Shown piece by piece: positions 12,241 to 23,094 of a stretch of 64,000 nt of DNA; the stretch's first letter is position 1, and every line of letters starts with the position of its first letter. Under the pieces are notes generated by a model. That model was not told the origin of the DNA, made no database searches, and saw only the letters and a list, made by a program, of their open reading frames with translations. The position numbers and the translations under genes are program-made. Where the stretch lies: NCBI GenBank assembly GCA_010015675.1, contig ML976995.1:124001-188000 (forward strand). The letters are read 5' to 3'. The DNA comes from Byssothecium circinans (taxonomy: Eukaryota > Ascomycota > Dothideomycetes > Pleosporales > Massarinaceae).

Positions 12241-13504
12241 ATGTCCTCTCCGTCTCAAGAACCGACCTTTCTCATCCTTGGCGCCGGCGTCATCGGCCTT
12301 ACCACCGCCCTCGCTCTCCGCTCCACATACCCCACCTCTAAAATAACCATAGTAGCCAAGCACTTCCCCGGCGACCGCTCCATCGAATACACATCCCCTT
12401 GGGCCGGCGCCAACTGGGCGCCCTTCTCCAACGACAACGGGCCCCTGGAGCACTATGACCGCGTGACCTTTAACAAGTTCGCCCAATTCGTCGACGAGGG
12501 GATCGGGAAGGAGATTGGGATCGGGAAGATGGGCATGGTGGGGTATTTCGACGCCGAGATCGAAGAGTCGGGGCTGCTGAGTCAGGGGACGGGAAAGATC
12601 TGGTTTGAGGATTTGGTGGGCGGGTTGGAGATTCTAGGGAAGGGGGAGTGTCCTGAGGGAGCGGCGTTTGGGGTGGTGTATCCGAGGACTTTTAGGATCC
12701 ATACGCAGGTTTATTTGAACTGGTAAGCTTTTCCAGTGTTTCTTCTGTCTTGGGGAATTGATTCGATACTAACATGGCTGGGATGTGTAGGTTACTGGCT
12801 CAAGCCCTTAAACAAGGTATCAAAACAATCCGCCGCCATTACTCCTCCCTTACTTCCCTCCTCGCCGACTTCCCTGAAACAACGGTTCTCTTGAACTGCT
12901 CAGCTCTGGGCTCTCTCCATCTCACTGACGTCCGAGATACTAATATGTACCCCTGTCGCGGTCAGACGGTGCTCGTCGCTGAGCCGAAAGTGCCCATCGA
13001 GCGCATGTATTTCCGCTCCCCGCACCGCATCGATCCCTCCGTCTCTTACGTCTTTCCAAGACTGAACGGTGGAGGCGTGATTCTAGGCGGGAGCAGACAG
13101 GATGGGAATTGGAGCGCGGAGGTGGATTACGAGTTGAGTAAGGAGATTATGAGGAAGTGCTGTGAGCTGTATCCCGAGTTGGGGAGGGTGGAGGATTTAC
13201 AGGTTATATCGCACAATGTCGGGCTGAGACGTGAGTATTTGCTTGTTGGCTCTGGGTGGGATGGGGGTTAATGAGATCGTGTAGCTTCGAGAGTGGGTGG
13301 GACGAGGGTGGAGTTGGAGAAGTGGGGTAATGGAGTGCCGGTTGTACATAATTATGGGCATGCTGGTGCGGGGTTCCAGTCTTCTTGGTGAGTCTTGGGG
13401 GATGAGATTGTTTGATTGTGAATGAGCTAATGGACTGTAGGGGCACGGCTGAGAGGGCGGTGGAGCTTGTGAAGAAGGCTTTGGAACCGGGGTCGAAGCT
13501 CTGA
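12241..13504 (+). CDS. Peroxisomal FAD-dependent D-amino-acid oxidase
   Basis: Four exons (12241-12722, 12791-13230, 13285-13387, 13441-13504) give 362 residues, the usual size for the DAO family. The enzyme oxidises D-amino acids to 2-oxo acids, ammonia and H2O2. The N-terminal Rossmann motif is FLILGAGVIGLTTALAL. Other family marks are the WAGANWAPF block (FAD-proximal), CRGQTVLV, and the C-terminal VGLRPSRVGG...NYGHAGAGFQSSWG block that forms the substrate and FAD site. All three introns are 53-68 nt with GTAAG/GTGAG donors. The last residues are GSKL, a PTS1 signal, so import into peroxisomes is expected. D-aspartate oxidase is an alternative substrate class. It follows catalase on the same strand, which fits peroxide disposal. 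Confidence 0.93.
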
Positions 13505-13656
13505 ATGCGTTTTCACAAATTTTTGGTAGAAAGATGTTCTTTTGATGGGTTGATGGTATTTTGATGGACGGATGGTCTTGGATACTTGGATACATATTTA
13601 TTGACTAGAACGTATGCGTCGGTCATCAAGATCGACCAACTGTCTTGACGGTAGAA

Positions 13657-14143
13657 TCAGGCATAACCATTTGAGCACCCATTACCCGCGGCCTCGGAAA
13701 CGTACTGAAGCCATCCCCACCCAACCATCTCTTCAAGCCTCATTTTGGCAGTGAAAACTCTATTAAGTTAGCACTGTAATTTATCTTCGAAAGGAATTTG
13801 AGGACACTTACGCGACTCTGACCAGTAGAGGGCGTTCTCACCATGAAGGATGGCACTCCGCAGGTACGCCAATTAACATGCAAGCGAGCCATCGAAAGGC
13901 CGCTCACTCACGAGAGGTTGGCTACGATAGCGATGATCCTAACAATCACGGAATTTTAAGTACGTGGCTCCAGTCGTGTACTTTTCGAACGTCTATACGG
14001 AGGGGCAATGCTGTTGCTTACGTGGTAGCGTTAAACCGCAGTCGTGGGGCGCGTACCGTGAAGTCACTGTGGGTTGCAGCGTTTGCTCCTGCACATGCTA
14101 GGCAATTGTATTAGTTGGCTAGAATTGTAACTGAAGCTTTCAT
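13657..14143 (-). pseudogene. Possible decayed small secreted protein gene
   Basis: Reading minus from the ATG at 14143, one frame encodes a signal-like start MKASVTILAN, a TAA stop at codon 11 (14111-14113), then LACAGANAATHSDFTVRAP. It can continue through exons 14022-14143, 13912-13938, 13812-13855 and 13657-13757. Three candidate introns have GTAAGC, GTGAGT and GTAAGT donors, and the last has a GCTAACT branch site. The spliced frame otherwise stays open to a TGA and ends SEAAGNGCSNGYA. Two acceptors (GCGGAG, and a second AG two bases after the first) are weak, so the model is tentative. TAA in place of CAA would fit a C-to-T change. It may be a relic of a secreted-protein gene or chance; no family is claimed. 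Confidence 0.25.
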
Positions 14144-15412
14144 AAGATATACATGCATGCTTCCTGCCCCTCTTCCACTTTTGCGTGGATGGTTTTGCGC
14201 TCGTTCGAACTGTTGCGTCTACATATACCATATATCCTAGACTACGTTAGTCCTGCTGCGTTGGGGTTAGATGAGACGTACGGTCAAGCTGCTCTTGCGC
14301 TTCTTACCTACTCTTTGAAGTGGCTGTCGCTAGCTCTGCCATCGTGAATGGTTGTGCGAGCAGGTGTGTGCGTAAAGAGACCGTAGCAGTGCTGTAGTTG
14401 TTTGCCAGTGGGATGACCGTCGCAAGCAGTGAGAGACCGTCACTGCTGGGCTTGAAAGCTCCTTTCTGTGAGGAACTGTGACGGGGAGGGACTGACGTGC
14501 GGAACCGTTATTGCGAAGCTTGATGGTTCCTTCCTCTCTAGAACTGTGATGGTGAGGAGATCGTGGCGCTCTTACCTTAATCCACAGACGACGCCATCTG
14601 CTTTTCTCGCAGTGAGAGTAAACTTCTCATCCGTTTTCACTTTTCCTGCCAACCTTTCCCCCTCCCATTTACCTACGTCCACGTTGAAGCCGCTTCGCTC
14701 ACACGCTGGCAGCCTCGGACATTTTCACTGCCGCATCCCAACCACTGAAAACGCTCGAAGGGCTTACTTGTGCATCCACACTCCAAGTTTATCGAGTGTC
14801 ACTGTTGAAGAAGTGTGATAACAGTCTCGGTCTAGATGCTACAGATGGGCCCCTCATATCCATTTTACTACTGAATCAATAGATGAACAAGTCTGATGAT
14901 GACCTTGTCATTGGTACGCTAGGAATGGTCTGGGGGAGATTGGTGAGGGTGCTGTTGCGCGAGGCACTTTTGTACCTTATAGGTACATGAACTATGCGCA
15001 CAGCTTCTAGAATCCCGTCGCTTCTTATGGGAAGGAGATGCAGAAGAGGCTGTTTGAGGTCAGCAAGAAGTACGATGCAGAAGGTCTTTTTTAGAAGGGT
15101 ATCCCTAGTGGCTTCAAACTTGCTTGATACAGGCACGGGTCATGGCTTACCCGATAGGTATAGCCGCTACAGCAAATGCAGTCTCACGTTCTACAAATTT
15201 AGACCGGTTTTCGAATTGTGATCTGGTACGCTTTTCACTGTGTACTCACGATTGAGTCACAGTGTAGGGTCGCCCTTTTATATCATTCTGATGGCTCAAA
15301 CATATCTACGGCCCGGCAGCCGAAAAGACATCCCCACGGAGGAGGTGTCGTGTACGCACCAGTCCAAACATAAGGCACCTCAAAAGACCGCCCAAAAATC
15401 TCCACGATCCAC
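14144..15412. other. Intergenic, no gene recognised
   Basis: Short unrelated open frames only. Around 14.40-14.58 kb there is an imperfect duplication: GAACTGTG followed by similar bases occurs at 14473 and again at 14541, a 68-bp offset. Nothing else is visible. Confidence 0.45.
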
Positions 15413-17103
15413 TCACTTTCCCGCTTCCCCCAAGTCCTCAGCCGCCATAGCAAGAACAACCTCGCTCTCCGACAACTTGAACTCCCATTTGTGCTTCTGC
15501 TGCCCTAACAAGCCTTCCTTCTCACTGACTTTTACTTCGAACTCCCTATTTGGCTCTAGAACCTGCGTCCAAAACTGCGCACTACTGCGATCCGGCTGCG
15601 GCCAGTTGTCAAAGACAGGCTTCATATCAAACCTCGCAATGAACACCGTCGCAGTAGCCAGCACCTCGGTAGTAGCAAAGTGTCTTCCAGGGCAGAGCGT
15701 GGCACCGCCTCCGAAAGCTCGGAAGGCTGTAGCGCTTGGTAGTTTTTTTCCTGGGACACGGAGGAAACGCTGGTGATCGAAAGCGGTGGGGTCTGTTCCC
15801 CAGAGAGTGGGGTCGGTGTGGATGACGTTGGCGGGTGTGAGGAGCGTGTTGCCTTTCTTGAGGATGTAGCCATCTAGCGTGGTATCTTCAAGGACTCCGC
15901 GGACTGTAGAGCCGACGGCCGTGTGGCGGAGGACTTCTTGAAGAGTTGCTGTGATAACCGGACAGCTGGCTTTGATGGAGGTCATGTCGATGCTGTGTAG
16001 TACACTCCCATCCTCGGCAGTGGTAACCGTGGTGATCCTCTGAACCTCATCTCTGCATTCTTGAAGCACCTTGGGATGCGAGTAGATGTACGTCAGCATC
16101 CAATAAGCTGTTGGAAATGTATTTGCCAGTGTGGCTAAACAACCACCGGTTTCGAAGGCGCCAATGTCTGATACAGGGATACCGTATTCACGACTATGTT
16201 TGTATCGGGCTTTGACTAGTGCCGAGCCGCTAGTATGCTCTTCGTTCTCAAAGTAGCGTTCAAATGCTTTACCGACGGTCCTCCTTGCGGCGATACCTTT
16301 TCGGGCTGTGAAGGATGGGAAGATGTTCAAGAGAATCATCATCAGATTTCGTTCGAAGTCCCTGCATAGAAGTTAATTTATCGTGAGGTCGTAAAACTTC
16401 TGTCATAACACGTACCAAAAAGCTCGCTCAACCTTCTCATCCACCATAGGATTCCCAGGCCCATACACAGAGTACGTCGTCGCCATAGTAAGCTCATGCC
16501 TTAGCCAATCGCACAAATTCACTCGCTTCATCGAGGCCGACGCCAAAGCATCTGCAGACTTCGCAATCTGTTGTATCATAATGCGGTTCATGGCGTCAAG
16601 GGCCGGCCCTGGGGCAAGTGAAGGGTGCATAGTGGTGAAGAAAGTTCGAAGATAACCTTTCTCCCCTTGCTTGCCATCAACATTGTATTGCAGTGCCTTC
16701 TCAGCTTCAGCACTGCACCCTGCAATTCTGGGGGATGCCATGGCCACAACGGGCTCGAACGCCAGTGTTTTTGTCATGCGTTGAACCGTCGAAACTAGTT
16801 GAGGCGATGTGACAACGTAGATACTCTTCCCTAGTATTGGAACTGAGAAGATCGGTGCTTTTATGCGGTCTCTGCACTGTTGTTAGTACAGTGCGCTGAA
16901 AGGGAAGAGTTTATGTACCGCAGAATTTGGTAGTAGAACACCTTGTGATGCATCATCCCCAATATATGTCCGATGAAGGGTACCTTGCTCGACACTGCCG
17001 GTGGTTCTTCGACGCCATTGCTCTTACGTGTGGAGAGTTTTAAGAGTGCAGCAAGGAAGAGAAAGCTGCCGGCAACGACACCAATAACAGGCAATAATGA
17101 CAT
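15413..17103 (-). CDS. Cytochrome P450 monooxygenase
   Basis: Three exons (16919-17103, 16416-16871, 15413-16361 on the minus strand) give 529 residues. The N-terminus (MSLLPVIGVVAGSFLFLAALLKL) is a membrane anchor, placing it on the ER. The K-helix ExxR motif is in TLQEVLRHTAV, and the heme-binding loop is FRAFGGGATLCPGRHFA with Cys as the thiolate ligand. The I-helix region reads GAFETGGCLATLANTFPTAYW; it lacks the usual acidic-Thr pair, as in CYP7/CYP8-like fungal P450s. I therefore suspect that group, possibly acting on sterol- or lipid-like substrates, but the substrate is unknown. Both splice junctions restore known-looking sequence (LRDRIKAP and AFWDFERN). The start is the first ATG; an upstream in-frame GTG is not used. 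Confidence 0.92.
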
Positions 17104-17682
17104 TGTTCGTGAGGCTAACAGCTGTTGATGTACAAAATTGCTGAGGCTTAGAGCTTGAGAGTAGACCACAGGTAGAGGAGCAGGAGGGGAGTTCTAAGTA
17201 GCGGCGGATTTAGCAATTGCGGCGTAGCTTCGCTAACCTGCGTGACTTAAGAGATACAAACGGCAGATTTTGCCGTTGTGGCTGACGCGTAGCTCATCGG
17301 ATTTGTAGGACAGCGCATAATGGCATGAGGCAACAATCGCAATCTGAGCGTTTGAGGCTATGTTCGCGTCATTTACCAGTCGCGCGAACCTAGGATTGGC
17401 CGGAAGAGCGTGTAGGGTAAAGCAATGGGCTTGAAGCTTACAATCTGCCTTTCATGCAGCAAAGACAAGAAATGAAAAAATTAATGAAGCGGAATGGAGG
17501 TTGAGATGAAAACTGATATCGGAAGCGATGGGTCCGACGGATCTCTCTAGGGATGACGCGCGGTCACGAGATCTCGTATCACCATTCTACGGATTTTTGC
17601 GTTGAGGCAACACTTCGTATCTTCCAAGGTTGCAATCAAACACTGTTAACTTGCGGATTTTCTCGTCATTCCCATACAGACG
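17104..17682. promoter_or_regulatory. Divergent spacer between P450 and DNA glycosylase
   Basis: A 579-bp spacer between the start codons of two divergent genes. It should contain both promoters; no specific operator was identified. Confidence 0.5.
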
Positions 17683-18714
17683 ATGCCACCAAAACGCCCA
17701 TCGAAAGCCACGAGTGATCAGGAGGCACCGACTGCGGCTTCAACCAAAGACGTCGAACCATCCTTCCCCACTCCCACACCTCCAACCCCGTCTTTCAACG
17801 GCCAACTGACAAGGTTCCAATACACCACCGCCTCCTCAACGAGCAAAAATGCGACCCACACGTCACCCATATCGACGCGAAGCTCAAAGCGCACGCGTAC
17901 CACCGTAAAAACCGTCACCGCCATCGCTGACGACGAAGACGACAACGACGACGACAACAACTATGCGAACACACCCACATCCTCTCCACGCCCCAAAAAG
18001 AAGCGCAAACCCAGCAAATACGCCGACCCTTCTAAATATGCACACCTCTCGCCACTCGTCGACATCCTCGAGCCCAATCTAATATGCGTCTTCGTTGGCA
18101 CGAACCCGGGCGTCCAAACCGCGACCGCCGGACACGCCTACGCCCACCCCTCAAACCACTTCTGGAAGCTCCTTCATATTTCAGGACTCACAGATCGCCG
18201 TCTTAAGCCTGAGGAAGATAGAAGCTTGCCAGCGCTATACTGCATGGGTAATACCAACATCGTCGACCGGCCGTCGAAAGACGCCGCGGAGCTGTCAAAA
18301 GAGGAGATGGCGGCAGGCACCAAGAACTTAGAGGACAAGTTCAGAAGGTATAAGCCAGAAGCGGTGTGTATTGTAGGGAAAGGGATCTGGGAGGCGGTTT
18401 GGAGGTGGAAATTTGGGAGAAGTATGAGGAAGCAGGAGTTTAAGTATGGGTGGCAGGATGAACAGCATAATATGGGGAAATCACCACAGGGAGAGAAAGA
18501 AGTTGGGCCGGATGGAGAGGCTTGGGAGGGAAGTAGGGTCTTTGTTACTACGAGTACGAGTGGGCTTGCGGCGAGCTTGAAGCCTGCGGAGAAAGAAGCT
18601 ATCTGGAAGCCGTTTGGGGAGTGGGTGCAGAAGAGGAGGGCGCAGAGGGGATTTGTGCCGAGGGTTGAAGATGAAGTCGAAGAAGACATAAAGTTGTCTT
18701 CTGCGGCTTTATGA
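17683..18714 (+). CDS. G/T-U mismatch-specific DNA glycosylase (TDG/MUG family)
   Basis: Single-exon gene, 343 residues. The enzyme excises thymine or uracil opposite guanine in base-excision repair and acts in the nucleus. The catalytic motif appears as VFVGTNPGVQTA (GINPG-like, with the Asn that activates water). The second family motif is VTTSTSGLAAS, and the segment HAYAHPSNHFWKLLHISGLT is diagnostic. The first 110 residues are low-complexity, Ser/Thr/Pro-rich with an acidic run (DDEDDNDDDN) and a basic nuclear-localisation-like stretch (RPKKKRKPSKY). The end is acidic. S. pombe Thp1 is the closest well-known fungal counterpart by family. The start is the only ATG at the beginning of the frame. 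Confidence 0.93.
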   Translation: MPPKRPSKATSDQEAPTAASTKDVEPSFPTPTPPTPSFNGQLTRFQYTTASSTSKNATHTSPISTRSSKRTRTTVKTVTAIADDEDDNDDDNNYANTPTSSPRPKKKRKPSKYADPSKYAHLSPLVDILEPNLICVFVGTNPGVQTATAGHAYAHPSNHFWKLLHISGLTDRRLKPEEDRSLPALYCMGNTNIVDRPSKDAAELSKEEMAAGTKNLEDKFRRYKPEAVCIVGKGIWEAVWRWKFGRSMRKQEFKYGWQDEQHNMGKSPQGEKEVGPDGEAWEGSRVFVTTSTSGLAASLKPAEKEAIWKPFGEWVQKRRAQRGFVPRVEDEVEEDIKLSSAAL

Positions 18715-19784
18715 AATCGTCATATTGAATCACAATAGTGTCTGGTAGCTGGACGTCTAACTAGATGCTTTTCCTCATCTCATTAAGAGGATCGGACCTC
18801 AAATTCCCTTCAACGACCTGACTTCGAAAACAGCTTTTCCGCACCAGTTTCAACAGCCGAAGCTTTCCCCTCGGCGGTTCTTCGTCATATCTCACAGACA
18901 CAATCCTACGAACCCCTCCAGAGATGCACCACCTCCCCCCTGCACACAGCACCGCCACCCAATGAGGTGTCGCCAAGGCTCTCATAAGACGGGCTATACG
19001 GCACTAGCGCTCGTATCCAAACTTCACCTCGTCCCAGCCTACCCAACTGTTGCTCCCCAGTTATGAGTTTTGTTGCGCAGCAAGAGAGCAGAAGTGAAAA
19101 TGGAGCAACTGAAGTGACCGAATATATGAGATGCCGAGTCAGTGAACAGTTCGGGTAAATGCGTAAATGCACATATGGCGATCATAAACATGTGCCAGAC
19201 CAAGACCCTCGTACACGCGTTTGCAGCAGCCAAGTACAGCAAAGGTGGCTTAGTAGCCCTACTTCGTTGCGCGTGCATGTGGCTGTAGAATTACCCTATA
19301 GAAGTAGTCAAATGATGCTCCCCTCCATCTACCTACTTCATCTCCTCACCTCCTCTTCCATCTATCGATCAAAAAGCTGACCACCGGAATCACCACCTAA
19401 CCGTCTATATAGCGCAATCTCCTACACACGTACCCACCACCCAACACCCAACCCCCGCCCCTAAAATCCCGTATTCGCATAAACATCTGTCACGCTGGCG
19501 ACAAGCATCCTTGATCAAGCCTTGGCGCTGCCCTTCACCTCCGGACCGGTCCGAAACTCCAACAACAAAAAATAAAAGCATAACTATTCGCATTTCCGCA
19601 AAATACGGGCTCCTAATTTAAAGCTTTGAATCTGCGCGACATCGAACTAAATCAAACCCGCTCAACCGTCGCTTTCACTCCACACCAGCTATATTTACAC
19701 ACCCTCGGACACTTCGCGTCATATCCTCCTATCTAACTTAATCGCAAACGTCAGTCGTCAATCGACAATCGACATACATACACA
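18715..19784. other. Glycosylase 3' flank and CYSTM gene promoter
   Basis: No gene recognised; short unrelated open frames only. The last 400 bp are C- and A-rich, typical of a fungal promoter and 5' leader. Confidence 0.5.
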
Positions 19785-20295
19785 ATGGCTTCGAACGACT
19801 ACTACAAGGGCGCGCCGCAGGGCCAATATGGACCCCCTCAAGCCCAGTACGCTCCGCCGCAGAGCGTATACAGTCCGCCGCAAAGCCACTATGGTCCGCC
19901 GCAGGGACAGTATCCGCCGCCGCAGCAGCAAGTGAGTTCACAATCACACTCCAAACCATAGAGTTTGAGCCCGCCTTTGAAAGAAATAAGGAAAGGAAGT
20001 AGAGCACCGTACTAATACGTTTTTTCTGTCATGATAGATGCAATACCAGCAAGGCCCGCCGCCACCACAGGAGGGTACGAGGGGAGGAGGGAAAGATCGT
20101 GGGTGCTTGGCTACGTGGTGAGTTGGACTTGTTCTTTCCTTCGCCTCCTATCCGCGTGGATGAGAAAATGGAGACAGTGTGTTATAGGAGAAAGGCTAAT
20201 GATTGTGTTTTCTTGTTTCGTTTAGCCTGGCGGCGCTGTGCTGCTGTTGGCTGTGCGGTGAAGCTTGCGATTGCTTGTGCTGCTGCTGCTGCTAG
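19785..20295 (+). CDS. CYSTM cysteine-rich membrane-tail protein
   Basis: Three exons (19785-19931, 20038-20117, 20226-20295) give 98 residues. The first half is a repeat of PPQ-x-x-Y units (for example GQYGPPQAQYAPPQSVY). The end is RGCLATCLAALCCCWLCGEACDCLCCCCC, the cysteine-rich membrane-embedded tail of the CYSTM family. Members in fungi and plants are tail-anchored or lipidated membrane proteins linked to stress tolerance; the exact role is unknown. The joins are fixed by the tail: exon 2 ends in TG and exon 3 starts with C, restoring Cys. Donors are GTGAGT and acceptors TAG. It is convergent with the WW-domain gene, 386 bp apart. Confidence 0.87.
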
Positions 20296-20681
20296 GCGCA
20301 CACATGGCGTTGTTGCGATGGAGGGAATGTCGGTGCCGAGGGGGGGATGGACGGTAGTCGATGGTCCGGTCGTGACGAGGATTGGTTTCGGTTGCGTCTT
20401 TCAGCAGGGAAGCATGGAAAGAGGGAGGATATGTATATATACCCTCCCGGCGGAGTTCATAGGGTTGGTAATTGGATTTGGAAAGATGCATACCCGGCCT
20501 CTGGAAAACTCCCGATATTATGGGCGTTAGAAATAATTGCAATTCTCTTTTCGAATGGATGTTAAATTAGCTGGATACCTAAGTCGACATGAAAGATCGC
20601 ATTCATCCCACGCTAATGTATACTGACTGCTTAGGTAAGAAGAGTGGTTATATCTTCCGCCCGCACGCAAAGCTGCTCGTC
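20296..20681. other. Spacer between two convergent genes
   Basis: The 386-bp interval must hold both 3' ends; no specific signals were identified. Confidence 0.5.
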
Positions 20682-21923
20682 TCAGTCGGAACCGTACTCT
20701 TCCTCGTACTCCTCAAGCTCTTCTTCATACTCCTCCTGCGCTTCGATCAGCTCTTCCCGCTTCTCCTCGAGAGACTCGCGGTCGCTGCTCGATATCGAAG
20801 AGCCATCCGCATCATGCGTTGGGACGGGCGGAGGTTCTTCGGTGACGTAGACTGGTGCTACTATGACGGGTGCCGTCACCATCGGAACTTCTGCATGCGT
20901 GGGAGCGGCATGGTGAGAGGTGTGCTTATGCTCGTCGTCGGAAGAGTCCTCAGCTGTGGTATATTAGACATATGCATAGGATGGAAACGCGAACAACGCT
21001 TACTCAACTCATGGCCAATCCAAGCGCCCGCAGCGACTCCACCAATACCAACAGCGGCGAGTGCAGCGGTCGAATGTCCCTTGTCTTTCTTCTTGTCCTT
21101 TTTGTCTTTATCGCCCTTATCATTGATCATACCGGCGTTCGGATCGATTTGGTTGTTGCTTGGATAGGCGTTAATGGCGTTTGGGTTGTTGTAGTAGCTT
21201 GCATTTCCGGGCTGCGTGTGTCCGAACAGAGCACGCTCGTCAGGGGCACCGGGCGCAGGTGGGCCTGGGGGAGGGGCGTATGGACCTTGGGGTGCTGGGT
21301 TGTGCGCAGGCGGATCCCACTGGCTTCGACCAGTGGCTTGGTCAACATCTACATTAAGAGCAAATGTCAGAATCTTTTGGGAAGTTTTCGTTAGGGTCAC
21401 TCACAATACCAGCGTTGACTGTTTTGATCGAATTGGCATACCCATCCCGGGGGCATTGGAGGCGGGGCGCCATACTAGAAGACGTCAGCAACCCGAAGAA
21501 AGATGAGTGCGTCTTATTGGATCTATTGTCCGCAGAATCACGGTGTAAGAAGTGTCACCATGGCGTTGGAAGTACGTACAGGGGCGGGAGGACCTTGAGG
21601 TGCTGGTGAACCGTAACCCTGCTGGGCATAAGGCTGTTGTTGTGGATAGGCTTGCTGTGGGTAACCTTGTTGCTGGTAACTTTGGTGCTGTGGATAACCT
21701 TGTTGAGGGTGGTTTTGATGCTGGTAGTCTTGCTGCGGGTAGCTTTGTTGTGGATACTGCTGCTGGTGCGAGTAAGCACCTTGATACCAGCGCGTGGAGT
21801 TAGTTCATGATGAGCATATAGGCGGGTAGTATGGGCTCAAGACACACCAGCTGTATTGTTAGCTTTCTCGGGCTTCTTCTCATCGTTCATCAGGTCTGCC
21901 ATCTTTTTCTTCAGGAAGTCCAT
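20682..21923 (-). CDS. WW-domain protein with glycine-zipper segment
   Basis: Five exons on the minus strand (21848-21923, 21580-21779, 21405-21474, 21004-21348, 20682-20953) give 320 residues. The start is MDFLKKKMADLM. Exon 2 is a Q/Y/P-rich prion-like stretch with repeated GYPQQ and SYQQQ units. A single WW domain follows (PPGWVCQFDQNSQRWYYVDQ, then RSQWDPP) with both signature tryptophans. Next come a PPPGPPAPG linker, a K/D-rich run and AALAAVGIGGVAAGAWIGHEL, a glycine-zipper-like hydrophobic helix. The C-terminus is strongly acidic with an EEYEEELEEYEEEY coiled-coil-like end. WW domains bind proline-rich ligands, so it is probably an adaptor; function unknown. Each exon join keeps the frame, and the join at exon 3/4 rebuilds the WW domain. 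Confidence 0.82.
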
Positions 21924-23094
21924 TGTGGCGGATTAAACAGTCAGAAAGAACGGAGGGAAGGTACTGTACTAGAACGACAAAATGAAAAGATAAATTGGAA
22001 AAGATATTGGAGAGAGAAGCCGGAGGTTTAAAAGTTGGCTGCCGGCGCAGTCCGTTTCATGATGGCATGCACAAAGCCTCGTTTCAGCTGGAGAGGACTC
22101 ATATCGTGCAATGCTACCGGCGGGTTGGGTAAAGCTCTAACGGGTCATTCAAGGATGGTAGCATCATAGGGACGAGTGGGGAATGGGAGGTTACATCTTC
22201 TTGCCGCACTACATTAACTAGGCTGAGTCATAATTTCAAGAGAAGAGGTTCACGTTGAGGGGAAGCGAAATGCCGAAAACACTCTCGGCTCGTCTGTCGA
22301 ATTGAAAAATGGCGGACAATTTGTCTTTGAGATGAAGCTCCATTGTTCGTGTGGTCGAACATGGTGTGGTCTTTCTGTCCCGAAGAGTGGCGGATGGTGA
22401 GGGCTTTCATGTCTGATGTCAAACCGCTGTTGTCAGAGTGGCTCAGTAGCGTGGCTGTGCGATAGCTTGGCGCAAACATTCCGCACCACGACATGATTCA
22501 AAGTTGCGACTAATCGCCGAGGTTGGCCAGACATGCTACGATGCTGAAAGGCGATGGCGACCATTCGAAGACGATTGAGAGCAAGACATGGAGAGCCAAA
22601 CGTACTGGAAACAGAGGTGTACTTAGGTAGGGATGCGACAGCGGATCTCCGAACAGTGCAGCGGCTAACCACGTTCGGACACAGGCAAAGGGCGAGACCA
22701 CGGCGGACGACGATGACGTCGTCGTATCTAGGGAGCTTCTAGGAAGACGGCAGAAAGACAGACGAGTCAGAATTGGAGGGAGGGAGTAGTCAGTATGCTC
22801 GCATGGGAGCTGGCGGACTGCCACCCCTAACCCCGTCCCTAATCCCAACACCATTCGGGCACCGCGGTGACTTGACCGAGATCTGTCACTTACGATCAGC
22901 TAGCGTTGCCGACGTCTAGCGCAAGCGCAAGCGCCTCACCCTAGTCTTGATCGTGGGGCAATATCGTCACCGGTCACCCCTTGGGACTGGCGCTGTCCGT
23001 ACCTCGACCAGACGCCGCCGTGAATGCCAACGAGCGGCAGCACAGTGGGAGGTTGTCGCCGTCTCTTCCAGCGCGTCCAAGTAGCCGCATCTCT
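21924..23094. promoter_or_regulatory. Divergent spacer between WW-domain gene and histidine kinase
   Basis: About 1.17 kb between two divergent starts, with no gene recognised. Short open frames here lack recognisable content. The kinase frame is open 114 nt upstream of its first ATG, so part of this stretch could be coding if a further 5' exon exists. Confidence 0.45.

Noticed and set aside
22981..23094. Upstream extension of the histidine kinase
   Set aside because: The frame is open but begins without an ATG; only a further 5' exon would make it coding.
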